Below, piece after piece: positions 34,123-44,514 of a stretch of DNA of 64,000 nt. The notes beneath the pieces are model-generated. The model worked only from the letters and a program-made list of their open reading frames with translations. It did not search any database and was not told the origin of the DNA. The stretch's first letter is position 1, and the number at the start of each line of letters is the position of its first letter. The DNA is taken from positions 23,956,001 to 24,020,000 of the forward strand of contig JAPTYO010000003.1 in NCBI GenBank assembly GCA_036873135.1. The letters run 5' to 3'. Made by a program: the position numbers and the translations under genes. Origin of the DNA: Clarkia xantiana subsp. parviflora. Lineage: Eukaryota > Streptophyta > Magnoliopsida > Myrtales > Onagraceae.

Positions 34123-34792
34123 TTGCCAACAAAAATATATATAATTACCAATTTTTCAAAGAGATAACTTTTACAATTTTCACATAATTTTTTTTGGACA
34201 ACAATTTTCTCATAAATAATTACTAAAATTTGTGATCCAATATCTCGTGACTGAACAATTAACTGAGGGAGGAGATTATCTCCAAATGAAAAAAAAAAAA
34301 AAAGGAAATATTGAGAAACTAAATTTGTTTACAATCTAAATATGATGCTTTAATTTCCATTCGTGGGGCGCATGCATTTATATATCACAATAAGTTCATT
34401 ATATATATATATATATATATTCAAATTTCATTAGTATATTCGGAAAGTTGACATGAAGTTGATTTGGAGTGATGTCTTTCATACGATCCTATATATATTC
34501 CGATTAATTCTTCAACTGATTTGATTCTTTGTATACATTGATGATTGATTGCGAACACTATACGCACTGCCCCAATTTATCTAATATGAATATGCCGTTT
34601 GGCTGAAAATTATAGCAAAATATATATAATTCTTCGCAGTTTTTAGTTTTTTTTATACTTATTTATTAAAAAAAAAAATAACTTTGATTCACTTTTGAAT
34701 AATTAATGGACTGGATTCCCCCTAATGTTCCGGGGAATTTACTAGTTTAATAGGTTAGTTTGATTTTTGTGGTATGGTTGTATGTTGGTTTG

Positions 34793-34823
<31 letters not shown>

Positions 34824-34914
34824 GCTCGCTTTAAAAAAAAATAATAATAATGGACTAGTAGTAGCGATTTTAGATTCATCCCACTATATAATATTTAGAT
34901 CTTCCTAATTAAGG
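33336..34914. other. AT-rich intergenic DNA with (TA)n microsatellites
   Basis: The segment at about 33530-33660 is similar to the region upstream of MATE paralogue 1. Long TA runs lie at about 34087-34120, 34397-34420 and 34797-34823. No gene was seen. Confidence 0.5.
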
Positions 34915-35180
34915 TCTAGTATTTTTTTCCGACTCGATTTAGTGAACAATCAGCGCATGTGCACTTGTCCCGTTAATGTAACCTCACAAACAGTCTAGTA
35001 TAGTTAAGATGCAGACCCGTTAAGTCCAATTCTACTCGTATCCTTATATGTCTGACGCAATATGTGGGCCAAGCGGGACGACGAAGTAACGCTCATACGG
35101 AGCTTTCGAACTTGGAACATCGAAGACGAACAATATGGGAGTAAAAGCTCTTAACTACTAGACCACCCCACTTTCAGTGG
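34915..35180 (-). mobile_element. SINE-like repeat
   Basis: On the minus strand the head has an A-box-like GGTGGTCTAGTAGTTAAGAG and a B-box-like AAGTTCGAAAGCT. The body is shared with a second copy at 55790-56105 (for example CAGTCTAGTATAGTTAAGATG against CAGCCTAGTATAGTCAGTCAAG). The exact ends and duplication were not resolved. Confidence 0.65.
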
Positions 35181-35216
35181 TAAAAATAACTACTGAGAAC
35201 AAGTTTACGTTTTCTT

Positions 35217-35255
<39 letters not shown>
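35217..35255. repeat. (TA)n microsatellite
   Basis: A pure TA run between two SINE-like repeats. Confidence 0.8.
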
Positions 35256-35258
<3 letters not shown>

Positions 35259-35271
35259 AATTTGAGATATA

Positions 35272-35400
35272 TTTACCACCAACAGTGGTTGTCTAGTGGT
35301 TAAAAGCGTTTATTCACATATACTTTTGTTCCGAAATATTAGGTTCGAAACACTCGGAGAGCGCGGTGACTTGATTAAAATATCACATTTTGTATGGCTC
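35272..35400 (+). mobile_element. SINE-like repeat, plus strand
   Basis: A-box-like GTTGTCTAGTGGTTAAAAGC (about 35287-35306) and B-box-like TAGGTTCGAAACAC (about 35339-35352). Its left flank TTTGAGATATATTTAC recurs before the SINE fragment at 49955, so both belong to one family or one duplicated block. Confidence 0.6.
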
Positions 35401-35552
35401 ATATACTAATTTAAGCATAAAAGAAAACGAGTTGAACTGAGCTTAATGAGACATCATACCATTAGCAGAAGAGTCTAAATATAACGTATCGGAATGTGTT
35501 TATGTTCACTACTACTAACCCATTATTAAATGTGCAAATCAACAACAAAATT

Positions 35553-35798
35553 GGACATTTCTACAATGCTCTTGGAGCATCATGCTTTTGCCACTAATTT
35601 TTTTATTTTTCTATTGCCATAAATGTGAACATCATAGGAAAATTGATATTATTAATAGTATGATACACATTTTAGGTGTAATTAAAAAAATTCATACTTT
35701 TTCATACTTTTAAAGTTTTACTTATGTTACAATTACGTCCACCATAGTATTTTAAAAAACCAAAAGCATGGTGCTCCCAAAGTATAGTAGAAAAATCC
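35553..35798. mobile_element. MULE-type MITE with a paralogous empty site
   Basis: A 246-bp element with inverted ends (GGACATTTCTAC at the left, GTAGAAAAATCC at the right, extending into GGAGCAYCATGCTTTTG) and an exact 9-bp duplication AACAAAATT (35544-35552 and 35799-35807). The homologous sequence downstream of MATE 3 (about 50210-50235) reads straight through without insertion. Confidence 0.9.
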
Positions 35799-36589
35799 AA
35801 CAAAATTGCCGGCCAAAATAAATAACATATTTAAACAAAAATACAGTTCAATCTTGTACTCTTATTTTCTACAAATTGACTCCCAAAGATTTTACATTTC
35901 ATTCAGAGTCAAATATTCACGAAGTACTAATAATTAAGGTCTTTCAAAGAAAGAAAGAAACAACCAATTAAAACAAGATAAATAAAAATTAATAGTATTT
36001 TTATTCTAAAAAAACTTACAAAATTGTAAACAATATTTTTCAATAACGCGTGAAGAGAAATAATGAGATTTAAAACAAAAAAAAATAGCTTTAAGAGAAT
36101 TAAAAACGACAATTATGAATAGTTGAAAAAGATTAAATTAAAATTTAGTATAATGACATTAAGAAAAAAAAATATTAAATGCGGAAGAAAAAATATTAAA
36201 TAGAGGTTTAAAAAAAAGTTAGATTAAAATCTAATATAATGACATTAATAAAAATGAGGAGATGAGACTTGGACCATAGATATGGTAATTAATATACGCA
36301 CGCAAAACCAACTAGATTGTTGAGCATTATAAATGAAGAATTTCATTTCTAATTTTTATATTGGTTCTTTTACAATTTTTATATGGGGTCCTTATCAATC
36401 ATTACTAATTTTTTGCTCTAACTCGGTTGAGTTAAGCGGTGTCCCGTGACCCTGTAAACCCCCACACAAATTTGTCCCTACTTGTAAAGCACCGTGCTTC
36501 TTATTTTTTTTTTACTATTATAGTGGACTTAATTATAACATCGGTAATATAAAAAAATAAAAAATAAAAATATCACAAACAGAATACTT
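35799..36589. other. Intergenic DNA homologous to the MATE 3 downstream region
   Basis: The stretch 35799-35935 aligns with 50212-50370 (CCGGCCAAAATAAATAA, GACTCCCAAAGATTTTACAT, CTAATAATTAAG). From 35940 on, where exons 8-6 of a MATE copy would be expected, no exon sequence could be found. Confidence 0.55.
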
Positions 36590-36814
36590 ATGCAAATTAA
36601 AATGATCATGTTGAGGGCAAATTTGGCAGAAAGAAAAAAATTACGAAGCTTGTGCTATAATCTTCGACTCTAAAGTTGTATATGTAATTAAAAAAAACAA
36701 AACAAAATTGAGACTTGTGCTATCTGCCATAGCGCCCAACTACATTATTATTGAAGCCTAATATAAATTTAATTTTGTCCATCCAAAGATATAGTTATTT
36801 TTAGGGATACAGTT

Positions 36815-37005
36815 ATCATGCCTCCACTATTCTTATTTCATATGGTGTCTTACCATTAAGATCTTAACATTTGTTCTGGACGTAATTAATTTGTTGTGTT
36901 TTTTTAAAACACTATTATGATTGGTTAACCATATAAGGAAAATATTAAATTTAAAGATATGTGTCAAAATCTTAATGATAAGGCACGATCTAGGGCACGA
37001 AGGGT
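36815..37005. repeat. Possible small MITE
   Basis: Imperfect inverted segments (CTTACCATTAAGATCTTAACA near 36848 and its complement near 36965) suggest a short foldback element lying immediately beside the hAT insertion. Its ends are uncertain. Confidence 0.35.
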
Positions 37006-37013
37006 GGGGTAGG

Positions 37014-38129
37014 TAGGGCTGGGCATGGTTCGGTTTTTGGCCGAACCGGTTCAGAACCGAACCGAAACCAGATTTTAGGTTCAGTTAGTTTTCTATACCA
37101 GGTAGGAACTGAACCAGATTTTAGGTACTAGAACCGAACCATAGGAGAACCGGTTTTGAACCGGTTCGAACCGGTTTTGAACCTTTTTTCATTTTTTTTT
37201 ACTAAAATTCAAAATATACACCTTTTTTTTTTACTAAATTTCAAAATATACGGCCAATATAGAACTATTCATAAGTTAAGTTTCGAGTTCAAAACTAAAC
37301 TCAATTGACTGTAGAACTGATATGAGCTAACATAATATATAATAACTATATATAAGTAAACCAATCTGCTACGACCACCTATATATCCAATATGAACCAA
37401 ACCCAAATAGTGAAGGATCTACCCTATGGGTGTAAACGATTCAAGCTACTCGTGAGCTTCTCGAGATCGGTTTGGTCGATATTCAAATTCGACTCGCTAA
37501 ATTTCGAGTCGAGTTGAACTTTTTTTTATGCCGAGTCGAGTTCGAGTTCACTTGTACTCAACTCGAGAGGCTCGCGAGCCTAATCGAGCTTTTTTGTTTT
37601 GCATATTCGAGTCGAGTTCGAGTTTGAGTTTTTCGAGTTTTACGTAAACATATTATATATGTATATATTGAGTCGAGGAATAGTTCGACCTCGAGCTAAG
37701 ATGCACCATTTATTATTTAATTGAATTTTTAACCTTATCGAGCCGAACTCGAACATGTCAAGTATGGCACCGAGTCGAGCTCGAGCTTGAAAAATTAAGG
37801 CTCGGTCGAGTTCGAGCTCGAGTAAACTGAGTCGAGTCGAGCTTGCCGGATACTCGGCTTGTTTATAGCCCTTTACTCTACCAAAAAAAAAAAGATGCAA
37901 GAGTGTGTTACTATTTAACAATTTAGGCTTTATCTAATAAAAGTGGTTCTGAAAAACTGGTTCAAAACCGGTTCAGAACCTGTTTTGAACCAGTTGAAAA
38001 CCGCTCCATATATTCCTTATCAAAACCGAACCATTTAAGAACCGGTTCAGTCAGAACCGGTTTGTATTGGTTCGGTTCCGGTTTGGTTCCGGTTCGGTTC
38101 GCCCGAACCGGGTTTTATGCCCAGCCCTA
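37014..38129. mobile_element. hAT-type non-autonomous element
   Basis: A 1116-bp element with TAGGGCTGGGCATGGTTCGG at the left and CCGGGTTTTATGCCCAGCCCTA as its inverted partner, and an exact 8-bp duplication GGGGTAGG (37006-37013 and 38130-38137). The arms are built from degenerate GAACCGGTTC repeats. A second element is nested inside it. No transposase frame is present. Confidence 0.92.
37425..37875. mobile_element. Nested hAT-like element of the GAGTCGAG family
   Basis: The ends TATGGGTGTAAACGATTCAAG and TTGTTTATAGCCCTTTA are inverted repeats. The body matches 31537-32020 in its GAGTCGAGCTCGAG motifs. The flanks share TCTACC as a degenerate duplication. It inserted into the older element at 37014-38129. 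Confidence 0.72.
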
Positions 38130-38399
38130 GGGGTAGGAGATCTGAATCCTATTTTTAGTTGGGATTTTTATCCAACATTAGAAACAAATTTTACTGTTTT
38201 ATGGAATTTAAGTAAAGATTAATTAATACAAATAAAAAAAAAATGCTTCAAAAAAAATTTGGCGGGAAATACTACGCCTAAAATGTGTAGTAAAATGCTT
38301 GCAATCTCAGAATGTGCGCGCTAAATACTACGCTAATGAGAATACTCGTCCCGCTCACGACAAACATTGAGATAGTCACTCGTGGAAGCTTAAGGTCGC

Positions 38400-39157
38400 C
38401 CGGGTTCAGCTATCCTAGCTGTCATCCGACCCAACTATGAGTCGCACTATGGCAGGGCCAGCCCAAGGGTAAGACAACTAAAACTAGAGTTTTAGACTTC
38501 TACTCATTACAGACCTTATATTCATAGGTATTTTAATAGTGGACCTAGTGATGACAAAAAAAAAAAAAAATCTATAGCATTTAAAGTTGTAATGAATTAA
38601 TAAATAAAGATTAATTGCTCAATAATTTAATAATCTTTAATATATTTTTTTGCCAGAATAATCATTAATTTTGGTTATGTTTTTCTTCTTTTTTTTTTTT
38701 TGTAATTTCCAAATTCTATATTGAAATGAAATTTTTTTTTATGATTTTAATAAATTCTTGGAATTGTTTTAATCAACCTTCTAAATAATTAGCCAAAAAA
38801 CCCACATAATTAATTAGGAGCAGTATTTATTTAAAATAGTGTAAAATCTTGCAACTATATAGTCTTTATCCATTTTTATTTTTTATTCTCTTCTAAATAT
38901 TATTCTTATAAATTATATGATCACTCCATTGTCAATATTATATGATCTTTAAACTTATAATTTTTTTCAATTTGCAAATGGATTATTTATATTATCAATT
39001 GAAAATGTAATTTTAAAAATTGAGTATAAAAAATTTATTTAATGATTTTGCTTCTATAAAATCTCGAAGAATATATTTTAAATAAAAATTTACTATGAGT
39101 AGTCAAGTTTTCATGGAAAAAAAGTAGTTAATTTTAATTTTTGTCATATTTAGCTAA
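38400..39157. other. AT-rich intergenic DNA
   Basis: No gene or element end was recognised between the MATE relic and the large retroelement. Confidence 0.4.
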
Positions 39158-39162
39158 AATAA

Positions 39163-40711
39163 TGTCGCACGTCGGAGCCGGCCAACGCTCTCGCAAATAG
39201 AGCGGGTTTTGAAAATGTGTTTTTTTGGATCGGCGAACGACGGGTTCGGTCGATTATGGAAATATCAACCGAACCGGGGAAAATAGAAAGAGTCGCCACC
39301 GATTAATTAAAGGCTAATCGGAATCCTAAATTTGCCTAGGGTACATATACTAACATCCTAGGGCTTGAAATGGTCTGCGTCCAGAGGTTCGGGTTCGGGG
39401 GTTTGATTACGTATTAAAAGCTCGCAAGCTAAAAATCCGCCCTTTCGGTACTTTGGCTTGTCTTGTCTTATTTAAATTTTTACTAAAAACTTTGAGGGCT
39501 GAATTGCATGTATCAAAAAGTTCATGGCCGAGTTGCAATTATCAAGAAATTCATGGCCAATTTGCAATTATCGAAAAAATCATGGATGAACTAAAATGAC
39601 TTTTAAAATGTGTTAAAATGGTCCTCCTCTGGACTGATCTGTAACACGTAGCAAAATTCAGGGACGATAGAAACGTTTCTGGGCTGAAATGTAACAATCA
39701 GTAAAGTTCAGGGCAGAACTGAAAACAGTCTTGGAAACACGTTAAAATGACCATGAACTTCTCTAGACTAATTTTTAACACTTAACAGAGTTTTGAAATA
39801 TATAAGTAATACGAACACATATAAAAACTTACAAAAAATGCAAATGCGACAAATATATAATATGACCATATATAAAACTTATATTTCATATAAATGACAA
39901 ATAAGTGAATAAACAGATATAAGACTTAATAATTTATAAACATATAAGTAAATGACAATAAGTAATATAATATATATAAAACTTATATATAATGTAAATG
40001 ACAAAAAAGTAAAACGGATATATATAAAACTTGTAGAAAATAGAAATACATAATATGTATATATATAGTGCAAAATGAAATAACGGAAAATAAATAAAAC
40101 ACTACATTGAAAGCGATGAGTTTTTAACCAACTTGTACTTTATTTATAGTTAGAATGTAAATACAACTTTTGACTAAGCAGTACTTACATTGGGTTGTTT
40201 CCGGGTAAAATATCGTGACACGTGGAACCAAACCACAAATTATCGAGCACCGAGCTAACTATCACTCAAACCTCACTTGTTCTCAAAAATACATTAAACC
40301 ACACATGACTCTCTGTAATCCTCACGTTTCATTTTGTGACCTCTTCTCCTAGTTCTAAACTGAGCCCTCTTATATATAGGAGATAAAGCTGGTTCTTTTT
40401 TTAATCATTTTCTTTGCAATTTACATGCCACTTGCATGGGAAAATCATGGGGGAAGTAAATCAACATGGAAGTAGCATAGGGAAGCTAAATAGTGGACGT
40501 GGCCGATCCATGGCCATACTTGTTTTTTTTTTTTTTTACTACTATATATATATATATAAGTAATTATTATTATTTTTTGTTTTTTTAAGTATAATAATAC
40601 TAATAATATTTCACTACTATTTTTAGGTTTTTTTCTAATTGCTTGATTATTCCCGGCTCGGTTCCACTTGTCACGATATTTTCCGACCCTGTCCAAAATC
40701 AGGTGTTTACA
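39163..40711 (-). repeat. 3' LTR of the Ogre/Tat-derived element
   Basis: On the minus strand it starts TGTAAACACCTGATTTTGG and ends GTGCGACA. A TATA-like CTATATATAAG on the minus strand near 40369-40379 may be the LTR promoter. The small open frames inside are duplicated exactly in the other LTR and are not genes. Confidence 0.93.
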
Positions 40712-40724
40712 GTTGCCCCTCTTT
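40712..40724 (-). other. Polypurine tract
   Basis: AAAGAGGGGCAAC on the minus strand directly precedes the 3' LTR. Confidence 0.75.
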
Positions 40725-40854
40725 GAGCACGCGTTCATGGATGTGGTCCAATGAACGTATGTTCAAAGACAAACAACTGATTTTGGGTTCCCCCGGCTAA
40801 CTAAATATATCACATACAAAATAAACATACAACTCTCGGAAGCTAAACACATAT

Positions 40855-41686
40855 AGGTCCCGATCGTTGGCGGTGACTTGCGGAGCTGAACACCTAAAGG
40901 CTCCGTTCGTCGGGTTGTGACTCTCGGAATGCTGGATGACCACAGGTTCCGATTGTCGGCGGTGACTTGCGGAGCTGAACACCCAAATGCTCCGTTCGTC
41001 GGGTTGTGACTCTCGGAATGCTGGATGACCACAGGTTCCGATTGTCGGCGGTGACTTGCGGAGCTGAACACCTAAAGGCTCCGTTCGTCGGGTTGTGACT
41101 CTCGGAATGCTGGATGACCACAGGTTCCGATTGTCGGCGGTGACTTGCGGAGCTGAACACCTAAAGGCTCCGTTCGTCGGGTTGTGACTCTCGGAATGCT
41201 GGATGACCACAGGTCCCGATTGTCGGTGGTGACTTGCGGAGCTGAACACCTAAAGGCTCCGTTCGTCTGGTTGTGACTCTCAGGATGCTGGATGACCACA
41301 GGTCCCGATTGTCGGTGGTGACTTGCGGAGCTGAACACCTAAAGGCTCCGTTCGTCTGGTTGTGACTCTCAGGATGCTGGATGACCACAGGTCCCGATTG
41401 TCGGTGGTGACTTGCGGAGCTGAACACCTAAAGGCTCCGTTCGTCGGGTTGTGACTCTCGGAATGCTGGATGACCACAGGTTCCGATTGCCGGTGATGAA
41501 TTGCGGAGCTGAACACCTAAAAGCTCCGTTCGTCTAGTTGTGACTCTCGGGATGCTGGATGACCACAGGTCCCGATTGTCGGTGGTGACTTGCGGAGCTG
41601 AACACCTAAAGGCTCCGTTTGTCGGGTTGTGACTCTCGGAATGCTGGATGACCACAGGTTCCGATTGTCGGTGATGCCAGCATTGG
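40855..41686. repeat. 89-bp tandem repeat array (about 9 copies)
   Basis: Units of 89 bp contain GACTCTCGGAATGCTGGATG, TGACTTGCGGAGCTGAACAC and GGCTCCGTTCGTC. Neighbouring units differ by a few bases and the last copies are the most diverged. Because 89 is not a multiple of 3, the same peptide appears in successive frames, producing overlapping open frames that are not genes. Its place next to the 3' LTR matches the tandem-repeat-rich 3' region of Tat/Ogre elements. Confidence 0.95.
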
Positions 41687-41789
41687 GGCGGCTATGTGAA
41701 TGCACGTCTTGGATAGCGGTGCCTGCATTGGTGCAGCAATGAGGTTTGACTTGTAGGAACAGACTGTAACAGTCCTACTCGTCTTTGGA

Positions 41790-43530
41790 AGGTGACTTGC
41801 GAGAGCAGACTGTAACAGTCTCGCTTGCCGATTCCGTATAACTCTGGGAAGTTAGGCATTTGAACGCCCTTGACAAATGATTTTTTTTTTTTTTTTTTTT
41901 TTCAGCGTGTGCTTTTTTTTTTTTTTTGCTTTTTTTTTTTTTTTTTCTCTCGGATTCCTCTCCTTTTGCTACGATCACTTTTTGATCGCACCTCTCATTT
42001 CCCCTAATTTTTGCCTAGGCCGCCCTTTCGGGTTTTCAACCTAGCGGGGATTTTATTTCCTCTCCTTTTGCCATGATCGCCCTTTTGAGGGATTTTCAAT
42101 CACGCCCCTCTTCCCTAAATTTTGCCTAAACCGCCCTTTCGGGTTTTCAGTTTAGCGGGAATTTTCTCTCAAAATTTGGAAGCTTTTTTTTTTTCTTTCA
42201 AAAATGGTACTTCCTCGAAATGCGACTTACGAGAACAGATTGTAACAGTCCCGCTTGCCAACTTTGCATAGCTTTGGTTGGATGGACATGAGAATGCCCC
42301 ATTCTTTGATGAACGAACTTTCTTCAGCGATGTGCTGCATATTGTTTTTCGCTTCATTGTTGAGATATCCAGTTGATGCTGCTTTTGTCGAGCCTTTTAT
42401 GCTTGTATTCCTAGCGGGGTTGACTGAAAATCATCTCTTGATTGAGTTAATTTTAGAGCATTTAGTTGTCCGCCCGCCTAGGTGCATCTCTGTGAGCTAG
42501 TAGGGGCATCTCAGACAATGTTGATCGTTGTGATTCTTCATCGCTACCTGGTGACAATTACAGTTGTCCACAAAAAATTCTTTTTTCTTATTTTCTCTCG
42601 GATTTCTCTCCTTTTGCTACGATCACTTTTTGATCGCACCTCTCATTTCCCCTAATTTTTGCCTAGGCCGCCCTTTCGGGTTTTCAACCTAGCGGGGATT
42701 TTATTTCCTCTCATTTTGCCATGATCGCCCTTTTGAGGGATTTTCAATCACGCCCCTCTTCCCTAAATTTTGCCTAAACCGCCCTTTCGGGTTTTCAGTT
42801 TAGCGGGAATTTTCTCTCAAAATTTGGAAGCTTTTTTTTTTTTTTTTCTTTCAAAAATGGTACTTCCTCGAAATGCGACTTACGAGAACAGATTGTAATA
42901 GTCCCGCTTGCCAACTTTGCATAGCTTTGGTTGGATGGACATGAGAATGCCCCATTCTTTGATGAACGAACTTTCTTCAGCGATGTGCTGCATATTGTTT
43001 TTCGATGAGCTATCCAATTGATGATGATGCTGCTTTTGTGGAGCCTTTATGCTTGTCTTCCTCACGAGGTCGAATGGCAATCACTTCTTGATGGAGTTCC
43101 TTTCATACCATTCATTCACCGCACACTTGCCTAGGTACGTCTCTGTTAGCTGGTAGGGGCAGCTCAGACAATGTTGATCATTGTGATTCTTTATCGCTAC
43201 CTGGTGACAATTACAGTTGTCCACAAAAATTTCTTTTTTCTCTCTCTTTTTTTATTTTTATTTTTTTATTTTTTATTTTTTATTTTTTTATTATAATTTT
43301 CTCTCGGATTTCTCTCCTTTTGCTACGATCATTTTTTGATCGCACCTCTCGGTTCCCCTAATTTTTGCCTAGGCCGCCCTTTCGGGTTTTCAACCTAGCG
43401 GGGATTTTATTTCCTCTCCTTTTGCCATGATCGCCCTTTTGAGGGATTTTCGATCACGCCCCTCTTCCCTAAATTTTGCCTAAACCGCCCTTTCGGGTTT
43501 TCAGTTTAGCGGGAATTCTCTCTCAAAATT
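41790..43530. repeat. Long tandem repeat (about 430-700-bp units, three copies)
   Basis: Three successive copies share a CGACTTACGAGAACAGATTG segment (about 41800, 42221 and 42869) and a block containing CTCTCGGATT, GCCGCCCTTTCGGGTTTTCA and TTTAGCGGGA (from 41943, 42591 and 43297). Copies are separated by poly-T tracts, and the first is shortened. Confidence 0.88.
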
Positions 43531-43559
43531 CGAAAACTCGCATTCTGGTTGCAAGCTCT

Positions 43560-44420
43560 TTCAAGGATAATACTTCTTGACATTGTCCATGTTGACTGGA
43601 CTAGGGAGTCTTTGTGCGTCCATGTCAGTGATGATCGTGGCTCCTCCACTAAGCTTTTTAATATCGACTCATGGTCCTTCATAGTTGCGGATGAACTTGC
43701 CCCGAGAATCTGGATTGGCTCGGGGGAATTTCTGAAGGACTAGGTCGCTTGGTGTGATTCTCTGGAGCGTGCTTCCTTTGTTGAGCGCTCGAACCATGCG
43801 CTTCTGGGACAGGTGCCCGTGGTATAGTGCAGGGAGCCGCTTTCGTCAATGAGGCTTGATTGCTCATGTAAGTGCGCTTCACCCACTCATATTCGTCCAT
43901 TTATGACTAGGTAAGGAACCAAGTGGACGAATTTTCGGCTTTAATCGGTGACTTGCTTCTGTTTTGTAGATAGGGAAACTGAAGTTGCCCCAGGTTATGT
44001 TCGGATCGAGGTCCCATAGGCCGTGAATGCCTGAGGCAACTTGTCGTGCCCATCCTTGTATAACAATCATTTCCTCAATGATCTTCCTTTATTTTCTGCA
44101 TCTACCACACCATTCATCAATGTGCGATATGGGGACGTGTTCGTGTTCTTGATCTTGAATTGGTCGCACAACTCGTCGATTAACTTGATGTTCAGATCTC
44201 GATGTTGTCAATTTCAATTGACATTGGACACCGTATGCACGATGATGCCTCGCTTGATGAGACGTTCGACCACCTTTGTCGTAACTGATGCCAATGTAAT
44301 GGCTTTGGCGCACTTGGTGAAGTATTCGATGGCCACCGGTATGAATCCGTGACCAATGGATGCCTTTGGAGAGACATGTCGATCACGGCGATGCTCATTT
44401 TTGTTCCGGATAGCAGTTTT
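43560..44420 (-). pseudogene. Decayed Tat/Ogre integrase
   Basis: On the minus strand, fragments in shifting frames match the Gypsy integrase core. HGFIPVAIEYFTK lies at about 44340-44300, and VTTKVVERLIKRG follows. Then comes LIDELCDQFKIKNTNTSPYR (about 44190-44130) with MNGVV, the region of the catalytic Glu. A piece with KLPQAFTAYGTSIRT and GATSVSL lies near 44050-43960. Stops and frameshifts are frequent. Only integrase is recognisable; gag, protease, RT and RNase H were not found. Confidence 0.7.
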
Positions 44421-44514
44421 TCCGAGAAGTGATGCATTGCAGATTTGAAGCTTGACTGGGAGACACATCAGTAATGTGTGAAGCTTGATCAAGGTCAGTT
44501 TGTTCCCTGCTTTT

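Larger units (their letters stand above)
36590..38400 (-). pseudogene. Relic of a fourth MATE gene (intron 5 and exon 5 fragment)
   Basis: Segments 36590-36790 and 38138-38290 align with intron 5 of MATE paralogue 3 (ATTTGGCAGAAAGAA, CCAACATTAGAAACAAATTT against CCAGCATTAGAAACAAAATT). About 38310-38390 on the minus strand encodes a shifted piece of exon 5 (MFVVSGTSILISVVFSA against VFVVNGTSIIISIVFSA). The copy is broken by the hAT element at 37014-38129 and lacks all other exons. It shows that the cluster once held at least four members. Confidence 0.75.

Noticed and set aside
39879..40738. Small open frames in the large LTR
   Set aside because: They are repeated exactly in the second LTR and are low-complexity (Ile/Tyr- or Lys-rich).
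40855..41686. Regular repeat array as a possible CRISPR
   Set aside because: Units are head-to-tail 89-bp copies without unique spacers, inside a plant retroelement.
40797..41705. Stack of overlapping open frames with nearly the same peptide (CSAPQVT...)
   Set aside because: They arise because an 89-bp tandem repeat without stops is read in successive frames; there is no gene-like start, domain or non-repeat sequence.
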